Shown here piece by piece: positions 27,986-37,021 of a stretch of DNA of 64,000 nt (position 1 is the stretch's first letter; each line of letters starts with the position of its first letter). Origin of the DNA: Kribbella kalugense (GTDB taxonomy: Bacteria > Actinomycetota > Actinomycetes > Propionibacteriales > Kribbellaceae). The stretch lies in the NCBI RefSeq assembly GCF_004365875.1, contig NZ_SODF01000001.1:2108001-2172000 (forward strand). Reading direction: 5' to 3'. Position numbers and translations under genes: made by a program. Below the pieces are notes generated by a model. The model saw only the letters and a list, made by a program, of their open reading frames with translations, was not told the DNA's origin and searched no databases.

Positions 27986-29326
27986 CTACGAGTCTGCCAG
28001 CCAGGCCAGCATCTGGCCCCGCAACCAGCAGCGGCCGACAGCTTCGGCGTGCAGCGACGAGTGGTCGAAGACCGCGAGTCCGATGATGCTGTGGCCGGAG
28101 GCGCGGCGGTCGCCGAAAGTCGGGATCGACGGCGCCACTCCGACACCTTCCACCGACACCCACGCGACCGGCCGGTCGGTCGCCGCTTCGTCGAGGAGCT
28201 GCAGGAAGCGCAGACGGCTCTCGAGCGGCAGGTCCGACAACGCCCAGGTCGTGGTGACGACGGGCAGTGCGTCTGCCGGCACGCGGGCGAGGGCGTCGGG
28301 CAACAGCTCGATGGCGTCACCTTGCAGCAGGAGCGGCGGGTTGGTGGCGGCGAGCGTCAGTTCCGCTTCGAGTCTCGCGATCCGTTCCGGCTGGTCCGGC
28401 GGCAGGCAGGCACGTAGCCACCGCGCCTCGTCCGCGTCGGTCACGTCGATCGGATCGAGGTCGATGCCGATTCGGGCAACGACCTCCGGCACGGTCAGGG
28501 CCGGGACGGGACGGTCGCCCACGATCGAAGCTGACACCTGCACGGCGGACGACGGGTCGCCGAGCGATTGGCCGTTGCCGTACGTGATGCCTACACGGTC
28601 GACGTTGAGGTTGAGCCCGGCCGAGCAACCTACGTCAATGAGCCCGACCGTATTTGCGCCAACCCGGCGTGCCACCTCGGAGATCGCTGGATACAGCACG
28701 GCGTGGTGTCCGACCTCGTTCGCGCGCACCTTCCGACGTACCGCAATGGACACGACAGCCTCAGTCATCCGAACCAACGTGTCGACGGCAACCGCCGCTA
28801 GGTCAGCGTCCGCGCCAAGTCCCACGCCGGACTCCGACGCGCCTGATCCGGCCGGACGCCGTAGTCCCGCTGCGGCGACCGACTCCAGCCCCGCGGCCGC
28901 GACCGGCTCTAGTCCCGGTGGCGCGTCCGGCTCTAGTCCCGGTGGCGCGTCCGGCTCTGGTCCCGGTGCCTCGTCCGGGTTCGGTGCCGGTGTTGCTGTG
29001 GGGGCAGTGTGGCCGGGTTGAGACGCTGTTGCGTAGGCGGTGGCTAGTGCGGGGGCGTGGTCGGTGAGGGCTAGGTCGTGGAGGGCGGCGAGGATCAGGG
29101 CTGGGTGGCGCTTGCGGGCGGGCGCGGTTTCGATCGCGGCGAGGGCCTCGTCGGACTCGCTGATGGCGAGGGCGATCCGTTCGTCGAGCGGTGAGGTCTT
29201 GGTTGCCTCGACCTCGGCGAACCGGCGGTACTTCTGGGCGAGCGTCCGGGACGCTGCGGATCGGTCTGAACCCGGGCGAGCGGTCTTTGCCGCCTCGTGC
29301 GCGGGTCCTGTGGTCGGCCTCGACAC
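27986..29326 (-). CDS. DUF2332 family protein with a repeat insertion
   Basis: About 446 residues matching DUF2332: LAQKYRRFAEVEATKTSPL at the start, LIDVGCSAGLNLNVDRVGITYG in the middle (resembling a Rossmann-type methyltransferase motif I), and SVEGVGVAPSIPTFGDRR near the end. Between the two halves lies a Pro/Ala/Gly/Glu linker containing 24-bp tandem repeats. Function is unknown. No clear start is visible; GTG 29326 lies after a short gap from the XRE gene stop, and the frame stays open to 29455. It may be in one transcript with the XRE gene and cinA. Confidence 0.8.
   Translation of the reverse strand: MSRPTTGPAHEAAKTARPGSDRSAASRTLAQKYRRFAEVEATKTSPLDERIALAISESDEALAAIETAPARKRHPALILAALHDLALTDHAPALATAYATASQPGHTAPTATPAPNPDEAPGPEPDAPPGLEPDAPPGLEPVAAAGLESVAAAGLRRPAGSGASESGVGLGADADLAAVAVDTLVRMTEAVVSIAVRRKVRANEVGHHAVLYPAISEVARRVGANTVGLIDVGCSAGLNLNVDRVGITYGNGQSLGDPSSAVQVSASIVGDRPVPALTVPEVVARIGIDLDPIDVTDADEARWLRACLPPDQPERIARLEAELTLAATNPPLLLQGDAIELLPDALARVPADALPVVTTTWALSDLPLESRLRFLQLLDEAATDRPVAWVSVEGVGVAPSIPTFGDRRASGHSIIGLAVFDHSSLHAEAVGRCWLRGQMLAWLADS
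28880..28975. repeat. Four tandem 24-bp units in the DUF2332 gene
   Basis: Units beginning CCGGCTCTAGTCCC start at 28904, 28928 and 28952 (the first two are identical, the third differs at three bases); a more diverged copy precedes at 28880. Each unit encodes eight residues on the minus strand, of the type PPGLEPDA. Confidence 0.9.
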
Positions 29327-29345
29327 GCCGGCAAGCTTAGCTGTA

Positions 29346-29648
29346 CTACCCGGGGAGATTGGTTGAGAGTTTGTGACCTGAGCTGGTCGATTCGACACCG
29401 CGTTCGGGCTGGTTGATCGCGGCCCACACCGCATCGAGAGAGAGGCCGAGGACATCGGCGATCGCAGCGATGGTCGAGAAGGCAGGGGTCGCTACCCGGC
29501 CCGACTCGATCTTCCGGAGGGTCTCCGGTGAGACGCGGGCACGGAGGGCGGTCTCGAGCATCGAGTGTTCGCCCCTGGCGCGACGTAGCAATGCACCGAG
29601 ACGCTGCCCGCGCTCGACCTCTGCGGGTGTGAGCGGCAACCTGACCAT
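29346..29648 (-). CDS. XRE family transcriptional regulator
   Basis: 100 residues with a helix-turn-helix in the middle (MLETALRARVSPETLRKIESGRVATPAFSTIAAIADVLG). It is divergent from the methionine aminopeptidase gene at 29726, an arrangement in which the regulator usually controls the neighbour and itself. A TANNNT element (TAGAAT, minus strand, 29655-29660) lies six bases before ATG 29648, so its message may be leaderless. Two CCGGGATA direct repeats in the 77-base gap are candidate operators. Confidence 0.87.
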   Translation of the reverse strand: MVRLPLTPAEVERGQRLGALLRRARGEHSMLETALRARVSPETLRKIESGRVATPAFSTIAAIADVLGLSLDAVWAAINQPERGVESTSSGHKLSTNLPG

Positions 29649-29654
29649 GCTCCG

Positions 29655-29660
29655 ATTCTA
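29655..29660 (-). promoter_or_regulatory. Putative leaderless -10 element of the XRE gene
   Basis: Minus-strand TAGAAT six bases before ATG 29648; no ribosome-binding site intervenes. Confidence 0.5.
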
Positions 29661-29663
29661 ATA

Positions 29664-29685
29664 CCGGGATAATATGGCCGGGATA
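29664..29685. repeat. Paired CCGGGATA direct repeats in the XRE/MetAP divergent gap
   Basis: CCGGGATA occurs at 29664-29671 and 29678-29685, starts 14 bp apart, in a locally A/T-rich stretch that must hold both promoters. Candidate operator for the adjacent XRE regulator. Confidence 0.5.
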
Positions 29686-29725
29686 GTTATTGGCTGAGTA
29701 GTTGTTGGATGAGGAAGGCCTCCGC

Positions 29726-30508
29726 ATGATCGAGATCCTGAACAGCACCGAGCTGCCCCGAGCGAGGGAGGCAGGCGCCCTGGTGGCTGACATCTTGCAG
29801 ACGATGAAGGGTCGCAGTGCGGTAGGTACCAACCTGCTCGACATCGACAGCTGGGCCGAGGCCATGATCGTCGAGGCTGGAGCGAAATCCTGCTACGTCG
29901 ACTACGCACCATCGTTCGGGCGCGGGCCGTTCGGTCACTACATCTGTACGTCGGTCAATGACGCCGTACTGCATGGGCTGCCGTACGACTACACGCTTGC
30001 CGACGGGGATCTGCTGTCGCTGGACCTCGCCGTCTCCAAAGACGGAATCGTTGCGGACTCCGCCATCAGCTTCATCGTCGGCGACTCAAAACCGGCGGAG
30101 AGCGTTGCGATGATCAACGCGACCGAGCGCGCGCTGTCCGCGGGGATCGCGGCTGCCGGGCCTGGGGCTCGCATTGGTGACATCTCGCACGCCATCGGCT
30201 CGGTGCTCTCAGAGGCGGGGTATCCGATCAACACCGAGTTCGGGGGTCACGGGGTTGGATCGACGATGCACCAGGACCCGCATGTTTCGAACACCGGCAG
30301 GCCTGGCCGTGGCTACAAGCTGCGCCCCGGACTGCTGCTGGCCCTGGAGCCCTGGGTCATGGCGGACACCGATGAGCTCGTCACCGATGCCGACGGCTGG
30401 ACGCTGCGAAGTGCGACGGGCTGCCTGACGGCACACAGCGAGCACACGATCGCCATCACCGACGACGGCGCCGAAATCCTCACCCTGCCGAAGCAGACGC
30501 ACTTGTGA
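29726..30508 (+). CDS. map: Methionine aminopeptidase, type I-like
   Basis: 260 residues of the pita-bread fold. Metal ligands can be placed in LSLDLAVSKDGIVADSAI (two Asp), GGHGVGSTMHQDPHVSN (His), LALEPWVM (Glu) and EHTIAI (Glu), as in M24A peptidases. It removes N-terminal Met from nascent proteins. ATG 29726 follows AGGAAGG seven bases away. This is probably an accessory copy, since the main map usually lies by secY/adk; pairing with a divergent XRE regulator suggests regulated use. It converges with pgsA. Confidence 0.88.
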   Translation: MIEILNSTELPRAREAGALVADILQTMKGRSAVGTNLLDIDSWAEAMIVEAGAKSCYVDYAPSFGRGPFGHYICTSVNDAVLHGLPYDYTLADGDLLSLDLAVSKDGIVADSAISFIVGDSKPAESVAMINATERALSAGIAAAGPGARIGDISHAIGSVLSEAGYPINTEFGGHGVGSTMHQDPHVSNTGRPGRGYKLRPGLLLALEPWVMADTDELVTDADGWTLRSATGCLTAHSEHTIAITDDGAEILTLPKQTHL

Positions 30509-30509
30509 G

Positions 30510-31133
30510 TTATGGGAGGGGGCGTTTGGCGGCGGCTCGGAGGCGGAGGGCTCGGCCTACGTAGTCGAGGCCGGTGACGATGGTGACGATGACGGCTGCG
30601 GCCATGATGACGATGGCGGTCCAGTGCAGGACTGCGAAGTCCTGCCAGGGCAGGAGGTAGAGGCCCAGGGCGATTGCCTGGAGCACGGTCTTGAGCTTGC
30701 CGCCTCGACTGGCCGGCATTACTCCGTGGCGGATCACCCAGAAGCGGAGGGCTGTGACGCCCCACTCGCGGACTAGCACCACGACGGTGACCCACCACGG
30801 GAGTTCGCCGAGGTACGAGAGGCCGATGAAGGCTGCGCCGGTGAGGGCCTTGTCGGCGATCGGGTCGGCGATCTTGCCGAAGTTGGTGACCAGGTTCCAG
30901 CGGCGGGCGATGTCGCCGTCGAAGCGGTCGGTGACGATCGCGACTACGAACGCGGCAGCGGCCAGCAGTCGGGTGCCGTTGGTTTCACCGCCGTCGCGGA
31001 GCAGGAGCCAGACGAACAGCGGTACCAGGACCAGCCGCAGGACGGTCAGCGCGTTCGGCAGGTTCCAGGCGCTGGGCGCATGGAGATGACTGCCGGCCGC
31101 GCGTGGCGCCGGGTTCGTCGGCGGGTTGGTCAC
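30510..31133 (-). CDS. pgsA: CDP-alcohol phosphatidyltransferase (phosphatidylglycerophosphate synthase type)
   Basis: 207 residues with about five membrane helices. The CDP-alcohol signature is present, [27 protein letters not shown], including the D-x2-DG-x2-AR core and the two later Asp. PgsA makes phosphatidylglycerophosphate from CDP-diacylglycerol; some actinobacterial relatives make other phospholipids. GTG 31133 overlaps the rimO stop by four bases (GTGA), so the pair is co-translated. The C-terminal coding strand is C/A-rich. Confidence 0.92.
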   Translation of the reverse strand: MTNPPTNPAPRAAGSHLHAPSAWNLPNALTVLRLVLVPLFVWLLLRDGGETNGTRLLAAAAFVVAIVTDRFDGDIARRWNLVTNFGKIADPIADKALTGAAFIGLSYLGELPWWVTVVVLVREWGVTALRFWVIRHGVMPASRGGKLKTVLQAIALGLYLLPWQDFAVLHWTAIVIMAAAVIVTIVTGLDYVGRALRLRAAAKRPLP

Positions 31134-32839
31134 GCCGTCAGGTTAGCTGCCGGACGGGCGTCCGGGGTGCTCACGAGCGCGGCGAACTCGGCGATCAGGT
31201 CGACGCCGTCGCTCGCCACCACCTTCGCGGACACCAGATCGCCGACCCGCACCCCGTCCGGAAGACCGGTCACCGTCGTCGACCCATCCACCTCGGGCCC
31301 CTGATGCGCAGCCCGCCCCTCCCCTGTCCGCCCGTCACCAGCCAGCCCGCTCCCGAAGCCCTCGACAGATTCGAGATCGTCGGCGGAGGAGGTGGGTTCT
31401 GTGGATTCGATGAGGACTTCGAGGAGTTCGCCGATGCGGGATTCGGCTCGGGCTGAGGTGAGGTCTTCGGCGAGGCGGGTCACGCGGTCGAGGCGGGCGG
31501 CGATGGTGTCTTCGTCGAGTTTGCCGTCGTACGTCTCGGCTTCGGTGCCGTCCTCGTCGGAGTACCCGAAGACGCCGATCGCGTCGAGGCCGGCGCGGGA
31601 CAGGAAGGCGCAGAGGATGTCGACGTCTTCCTCGGTCTCGCCCGGGAAGCCGACGATGACGTTACTGCGGATGCCCGCGGTCGGGGCGGCGGCGCGGACC
31701 TGGGCGATGAGCTCGAGGAAACGCTCGGAGTCGCCGAAGCGACGCATCCGGCGGAGCAGCGGGCCGGCAGCGTGCTGGAAGGACAGGTCGAAGTACGGAA
31801 CGACTCCGGGGGTGGAGGTCATCGCGCTGATCAGCGTCGGGCGCATCTCGGCGGGCTGCAGGTACGAGACCCGGACGCGGGTGATGCCGGCGACCTGGGC
31901 GATCTCGCCGACCAGGGTCTCGAGCAGGCGGAGGTCGCCGAGGTCCTTGCCGTAGGAGGTGGAGTTCTCCGAGACGAGGAAGAGTTCGCGTACGCCGTTT
32001 TCTGCGAGCCACTCGGCCTCACGCAGTACTTCCGCGGGGCGGCGGGACATGAAGGCGCCGCGGAACATCGGGATCGCGCAGAACGCGCAGCGGCGATCGC
32101 AGCCGGACGCGAGCTTCAGCGGTGCCATCGGGCCGCCGTCGAGGCGTCGTCGCATTACCCGCGGGCCGCTCGCCGGAGCCGTCGCGAGGTCGGGTGCGTC
32201 GATCTTCAGCTCTTCCGGCTTGCCGGTTACGAACCGTCCCTTGAGTCCGGCCGTTGGCTCGTCCGCACCCGACGTGGAGTCAGCAAGCAAGGCGTCGTTC
32301 GTACGCCGAAGCTGCTCCGGGATGTGGTCGCCGAAGCCGACAGTCGCGTCGGCGCGGGTCCCGTCATCGCCGTGGCCGGGGAGGGAGGGGGCGGGGGTGG
32401 AGTGGCGGTCGGCGGGGGCCAGGGGGAGGAGTTTGCGGCGGTCTCGCGGTACGTGGGCCTGGTGCTTGGTGCCGGCGAGGATGGAGCGGAGGCGGTCTGA
32501 GATGTCCGCGTAGTCGTCGAAGCTGAGGACCGCGTCCGTTTCCGGGAGGGCGTCGGCGAGCTGTTCGCCGTACCGCTCGGCGAGGCAGCCGACCGCGACG
32601 ACGGCCTGGGTGCGGCCGGAGTCCTTGTAGTCGGCGGCGGCCAGCAGGGTGTCGACGGAGTCCTTCTTCGCGGCCTCGACGAATCCGCAGGTGTTCACCA
32701 CGACCGTGTCCGCCTCGGCGGCGTCGTCGACCAATCGGAAGCCACCGGCTTCGAGCCGGCCGGCCAGTTCCTCGGAGTCGACATCGTTGCGGGCACAGCC
32801 CAGCGTGACCAGGGCGACGGTGGTGGGTGGCGTAGTCAT
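31130..32839 (-). CDS. rimO: Ribosomal protein S12 methylthiotransferase RimO
   Basis: 569 residues. N-terminal domain with three cluster cysteines ([22 protein letters not shown]), radical-SAM motif [11 protein letters not shown], and C-terminal TRAM region. It methylthiolates the conserved Asp of ribosomal protein S12. It is longer than usual (440-490): about 110 residues of linker separate the N-terminal and radical-SAM domains, and another acidic insertion lies in the TRAM part. ATG 32839 is preferred; GTG 32845 is an alternative. pgsA overlaps its stop. Confidence 0.93.
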   Translation of the reverse strand: MTTPPTTVALVTLGCARNDVDSEELAGRLEAGGFRLVDDAAEADTVVVNTCGFVEAAKKDSVDTLLAAADYKDSGRTQAVVAVGCLAERYGEQLADALPETDAVLSFDDYADISDRLRSILAGTKHQAHVPRDRRKLLPLAPADRHSTPAPSLPGHGDDGTRADATVGFGDHIPEQLRRTNDALLADSTSGADEPTAGLKGRFVTGKPEELKIDAPDLATAPASGPRVMRRRLDGGPMAPLKLASGCDRRCAFCAIPMFRGAFMSRRPAEVLREAEWLAENGVRELFLVSENSTSYGKDLGDLRLLETLVGEIAQVAGITRVRVSYLQPAEMRPTLISAMTSTPGVVPYFDLSFQHAAGPLLRRMRRFGDSERFLELIAQVRAAAPTAGIRSNVIVGFPGETEEDVDILCAFLSRAGLDAIGVFGYSDEDGTEAETYDGKLDEDTIAARLDRVTRLAEDLTSARAESRIGELLEVLIESTEPTSSADDLESVEGFGSGLAGDGRTGEGRAAHQGPEVDGSTTVTGLPDGVRVGDLVSAKVVASDGVDLIAEFAALVSTPDARPAANLTA

Positions 32840-32913
32840 CACCACGAGTATGACGCGCCGTACAGTCCCCCACCTAACTCACAGGCGGATCTCACAACGA
32901 GACCTAGCGAGCG

Positions 32914-33669
32914 TCAGGCCGCGGTCTTGCTGAGAGTCCCGTTCGGGTGCGCGGTGAACTTGAGCAGCTTGGTCGGGACGCGCTTGCCGTTCAGCGTGAC
33001 GATCAGGTTGGCAGGATTGCCAACCGTCACGCGGATGTCGCCTGAGCTGGTCACGGACTGAGCGATGCCGGGACTGAGCTTGCCCTGGAACAGGCGGCGG
33101 TTCTTCTTGTCGCGGACCGTCAGGTACGTGCCGTCGCCCTTCGCCGTCAGAGTCAGCGCGGTCTTCAGGACCGGCGGCTTGGCGGTGGTCGGCTTCGTCG
33201 TGGGCTGGACCGTGGGCTTCGCCGGCGGCTTGGGGGTCGGCGTCGTGACGGTGGCGGTGGTTGTCGTCTTCGACGCGTTGGCCTCGATGTCGCTGGGCAG
33301 GGTGAAGAGTCGCACCATCCCCCAGCCCATCAGGATGACCAGGATCGCGCCGACCACGATCGCCCAGCGCGGGCGGGCCGGACGAAGCGTCGGGCCTTTG
33401 GCAGCGACGCGCTCCTCGCGGCGGGACTTCTCCTCCTCGACGGCCTGCTCGGCGTCGAAGCTGGCAATCAGCGGAGCGGGGTCGGCCTTCACCACTCGGG
33501 CGATCGAGCGGATGTGCCCACGGGCGTAGAAGTTCCCACCGCAGCGGGAGAAATCGTCGGCCTCCATGGCGATCAGCAGCCCGGTTCTGATCCGGGTCGC
33601 AGCGCTCAGCTGCTCGATCGTCATGTCGGCCCGTACGCGGGCCGCCGTGAGATCGCTGCCGATGCTCAC
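32914..33669 (-). CDS. RodZ-like membrane protein with cytoplasmic helix-turn-helix
   Basis: 251 residues. N-terminal HTH of the RodZ type (DLTAARVRADMTIEQLSAATRIRTGLLIAMEADDF, then FYARGHIRSIARVV). A membrane helix follows (WAIVVGAILVILMGWGMVRLF). Next comes a Thr/Pro/Lys-rich linker (TTPTPKPPAKP), and a C-terminal extracytoplasmic beta domain of the DUF4115 type (YLTVRDKKNRRLFQGKLSPG). RodZ links MreB to the elongation machinery in rods; in many actinobacteria the role is not established. It lies between rimO and the ftsK operon. Confidence 0.88.
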   Translation of the reverse strand: MSIGSDLTAARVRADMTIEQLSAATRIRTGLLIAMEADDFSRCGGNFYARGHIRSIARVVKADPAPLIASFDAEQAVEEEKSRREERVAAKGPTLRPARPRWAIVVGAILVILMGWGMVRLFTLPSDIEANASKTTTTATVTTPTPKPPAKPTVQPTTKPTTAKPPVLKTALTLTAKGDGTYLTVRDKKNRRLFQGKLSPGIAQSVTSSGDIRVTVGNPANLIVTLNGKRVPTKLLKFTAHPNGTLSKTAA

Positions 33670-33768
33670 GTCCCCACCATCCTCTCGTTCGTCATCGTGC
33701 GGACCATCGATGTCGCCAAGCCGGCAACATCAAGTCAACGGTCCTGGCTCGACGGGGTCACGGACGAG

Positions 33769-34335
33769 TCAGAGCTGTTCCCTGACCGGACACCTTGCAT
33801 CCGCCAGCATGTGCAGCGCCTGCACCACTTCCCCGTTCGACGGCCGAGCCGTCAACCCGAACGGTATCGCGAGTGAGGATCCCGTCAGTCGACGGTTCGC
33901 ATCGGTTGTCTTGCGAGTCGAACTCGGCATCGCACCGAGGATCGGCCCGGGGTCCTGCAGATGTACGGCGATCCGTCCGTCGTCAAGCGGATGCCGGCGC
34001 TGCAGCACCGTCACCTCCTCGATGTCTTCCCACCGGGTGCCGATCCATTCGTTCCCGATCCGCAGCCGAATGCCGACGGCGTCGGCGACCAGCATGTCCC
34101 CCACCGTCAGCGCGCGGGCGCAGATGACGGCGAGGACGGCGAAGGCCGCCGCGACGATCCAGCGCAGGATTCCGGTCGGACTCGTGGACGCCGATGCGGC
34201 GAAGCCGATCGCGACCAGCGCGGCGCCGACAGCGAGGCCGCCGTGGACCCGCTGCGAGGCGCTGACGGTGAACGGCACGGGCTTGGGGTCGACGTCGAAT
34301 CGGTCCTGCCTGGGCAGTGCACTCGCGGCGGTCAC
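33769..34335 (-). CDS. Two-helix membrane protein, PH-domain-like
   Basis: 188 residues. Two membrane helices (GGLAVGAALVAIGFAASAS and ILRWIVAAAFAVLAVICARAL) are followed by a soluble beta-rich part with IRLRIGNEWIGTRWEDIEEVTVLQRR, resembling the bacterial PH-like module. Function unknown. GTG 34335 lies three bases after the ftsK stop with a GAGGAG site, so it is translated with ftsK. Confidence 0.75.
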   Translation of the reverse strand: MTAASALPRQDRFDVDPKPVPFTVSASQRVHGGLAVGAALVAIGFAASASTSPTGILRWIVAAAFAVLAVICARALTVGDMLVADAVGIRLRIGNEWIGTRWEDIEEVTVLQRRHPLDDGRIAVHLQDPGPILGAMPSSTRKTTDANRRLTGSSLAIPFGLTARPSNGEVVQALHMLADARCPVREQL

Positions 34336-34338
34336 GTC

Positions 34339-36948
34339 TCACTCTCCTCGGAGGGTGCTGATGAAGTCCTCTAGATCGTCAGGTTTGACCAGGACGTCCC
34401 TGGCCTTCGAACCTTCACTGGGACCGACGACGCCGCGGCTCTCCAGGATGTCCATCAGCCGTCCGGCCTTGGCGAAACCGACGCGGAGCTTACGCTGCAG
34501 CATCGACGTCGAGCCGAACTGGGTGGAAACAATCAGTTCGGCCGCCTGCACCACCAGGTCGAGGTCGTCGCCGATCTCGTCGTCGAGGTCCTTGCTCGGC
34601 CCGGCCGCCACCGTGACGTCCTCGCGGTACGTCGGCTCGAGCTGCGTCTTGCAGTGCTCGACGATGCCGTGGATCTCGGACTCCGTGACCCAGGCGCCCT
34701 GGATACGCATCGGCTTGCTCGCGCCCATCGGCAGGAACAGGCCGTCACCCTGACCGACCAGCTTCTCCGCGCCGGGCTGGTCCAGGATGACGCGGCTGTC
34801 AGCCAGCGACGAGGTCGCGAACGCAAGCCGGGACGGCACGTTCGCCTTGATCAGACCGGTCACGACGTCCACCGACGGCCGCTGGGTGGCGAGCACCAAG
34901 TGAATGCCGGCCGCACGGGCCAGCTGGGTGATGCGGACGATCGAGTCCTCGACGTCGCGCGGCGCGACCATCATCAGGTCGGCCAGCTCGTCGACGATCA
35001 CCAGCAGATACGGGTACGGCGTGAGCACCCGCTCGGACCCTGGTGGCGGCTTCACCTTGCCGCCACGGACCGCCTTGTTGAAGTCGTCGACGTGCCGGAA
35101 CCCGAACGCCGCCAGGTCGTCGTACCGCATGTCCATCTCGCGGACGACCCACTGCAGCGCCTCGGCGGCCTTCTTGGCGTTGGTGATGATCGGCGTGATC
35201 AGGTGCGGGATGCCCTCGTAGCTGTTCAGCTCGACCCGCTTGGGGTCGACCAGGATCATCCGCACCTCGTCCGGTGTGGCCCGCATCAGGACCGAGGTGA
35301 TCAGCGAGTTGACGAACACCGACTTGCCGGACCCGGTCGCACCGGCGACCAGCAGGTGCGGCATCTTCGCCATGTTCGCGACCACGAAGCCGCCCTCGAC
35401 GTCCTTGCCGAGCCCGGCCACCATCGGGTGGTGATCGTTGCGCGCGTTCGCCGAGCGGATCACGTCGCCGAGGCTGACGATCTCCTTGTCGGTGTTCGGG
35501 ATCTCGATCCCGATCGCGGACTTGCCCGGGATCGGCGACAGGATCCGTACGTCGGCCGAGGCCACGGCGTACGCGATGTTCTTCGACAGCGCGGTGACCT
35601 TCTCGACCTTCACCGCGGAGCCGAGCTCGACCTCGTACCGCGTGACTGTCGGACCACGCGTGTACCCGGTGACCTGCGCGTCGATACCGAACTGATCGAA
35701 CACCTCGGTCAGCCGGTCGACGACCTGGTCGGACGCCTTGGTCCGAGCCTTGTGCACCGAGCCGGGCTTGAGCATCTGCCCGTCCGGAAGCGTGTAGGTG
35801 ATGTCGCCGGACAGGCTGAGCTGCTCGACCCGCTGCGGCAACGGGGTGTGCGGCGGCGGCTCGGGCGCAGGCGCCTTGGCCGCGGCAGGCACGTCCTCGA
35901 CCGGCTCAGCGGCAGGCATCTCCGACGCGTCCACGTCGTACGCCGGCTCCTCGGCAGGCGCCTTCGACTTGCGGGTGCGCTTGGAGATCTCGCGGCCCTC
36001 GAGCACCGGCGAGTCGTACGGCTTGATCGTCGGCTCGCCGTCCTCGTCGAGCTCCGCGGCCTTCGCGCGCCGCTGCTTGCGGGTCAGCCGGACCGTGTCG
36101 TCGGTCGGCGCGGCCACGACGGACGGAGCGTCCTCCGGCAGCGCCGTACGTCCCATCAGTACGTCGAACGCCGCGCGGAACCGCAGCGGGATCGCGTACA
36201 CCGGCGTCCCGGTGATCACCAGGGTGCCGAAGATCGAGAGCAGGACCAGCAGCGGCGCAGCGACGTACTGCGTGAGCAGGTCCGACAGGAACGACGAGAT
36301 GAAGTATCCGATCGCGCCGCCGGCGGCACTGAGCGGACCGTCGGCCGGGTTGCTTGGCCGGGGCAGACCGTTCGCGATGTGGATCAGGCCGAGTACGCCG
36401 AGGCAGACAGCGGTCCACCCGATCACCTGGCGACCGGCCGGTCCGTTGTGGTCCGGGTGACGCAGCGTGCGGATGGCGATGAGCAACAGGAGCAGAGGCA
36501 GTGCCCAGCCGAGCATGCCGATGCTGCCGCCGACGACCGTGCGCACGCCGTTGCCGACCGCGCCCGGGAGGTCCCACCAGATCGCCGCGGCCACGACGAC
36601 CGCGAGGCCGATCAGGAACAGGCCGGCGCCGTCACGACGGTGCTCCGGCTCCAGGTCGCGGGCGCTGTGACCGATCCCCCGCACCATGCTGCCGAGCAGG
36701 TGGGCGATGCCGATCCAGACCTTCACCACCCCGCGACAGAGCGCGAGCATGGCGGCCGCGAACGGGCCCGGTCCGCTGTTTTTGGGCGTGCTGGTCCGCG
36801 CCGCGGATGTTCCGCCGCGCTTCGTGCTCTGCCCTCGCTTCTGGGCACCGGACGGACGGGAGCGTCCACCAGCAGCCGAACGGGCCGTACTCGGCCGTTT
36901 AGCTGCCGACTTCTGCGCCCGCGCCGGGGAAGACGTGCGGGTCGCCAT
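34339..36948 (-). CDS. ftsK: DNA translocase FtsK/SpoIIIE
   Basis: 869 residues. A basic, Ala/Ser-rich N-terminus is followed by four membrane helices, then a Pro/Glu linker, then the motor. Walker A GATGSGKS falls near residue 535, Walker B is PYLLVIVDELADLMM. The C-terminal gamma winged-helix domain is MLQRKLRVGFAKAGRLMDILESRGVVGP. It pumps chromosomal DNA through the septum and recognises KOPS-type sequences. It is the first gene of a minus-strand series with the PH-like gene. Confidence 0.97.
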   Translation of the reverse strand: MATRTSSPARAQKSAAKRPSTARSAAGGRSRPSGAQKRGQSTKRGGTSAARTSTPKNSGPGPFAAAMLALCRGVVKVWIGIAHLLGSMVRGIGHSARDLEPEHRRDGAGLFLIGLAVVVAAAIWWDLPGAVGNGVRTVVGGSIGMLGWALPLLLLLIAIRTLRHPDHNGPAGRQVIGWTAVCLGVLGLIHIANGLPRPSNPADGPLSAAGGAIGYFISSFLSDLLTQYVAAPLLVLLSIFGTLVITGTPVYAIPLRFRAAFDVLMGRTALPEDAPSVVAAPTDDTVRLTRKQRRAKAAELDEDGEPTIKPYDSPVLEGREISKRTRKSKAPAEEPAYDVDASEMPAAEPVEDVPAAAKAPAPEPPPHTPLPQRVEQLSLSGDITYTLPDGQMLKPGSVHKARTKASDQVVDRLTEVFDQFGIDAQVTGYTRGPTVTRYEVELGSAVKVEKVTALSKNIAYAVASADVRILSPIPGKSAIGIEIPNTDKEIVSLGDVIRSANARNDHHPMVAGLGKDVEGGFVVANMAKMPHLLVAGATGSGKSVFVNSLITSVLMRATPDEVRMILVDPKRVELNSYEGIPHLITPIITNAKKAAEALQWVVREMDMRYDDLAAFGFRHVDDFNKAVRGGKVKPPPGSERVLTPYPYLLVIVDELADLMMVAPRDVEDSIVRITQLARAAGIHLVLATQRPSVDVVTGLIKANVPSRLAFATSSLADSRVILDQPGAEKLVGQGDGLFLPMGASKPMRIQGAWVTESEIHGIVEHCKTQLEPTYREDVTVAAGPSKDLDDEIGDDLDLVVQAAELIVSTQFGSTSMLQRKLRVGFAKAGRLMDILESRGVVGPSEGSKARDVLVKPDDLEDFISTLRGE

Positions 36949-37021
36949 ATTGATCAGGCTACCCCGACTATCCCTTGAGTCCCACGTGTCACACGCCGAT
37001 CACGCTGCCCCATCCGTAGCG

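Noticed and set aside
34654..36978. Plus-strand frame of 774 codons opposite ftsK
   Set aside because: Antisense composition; ftsK is complete with its motor motifs.
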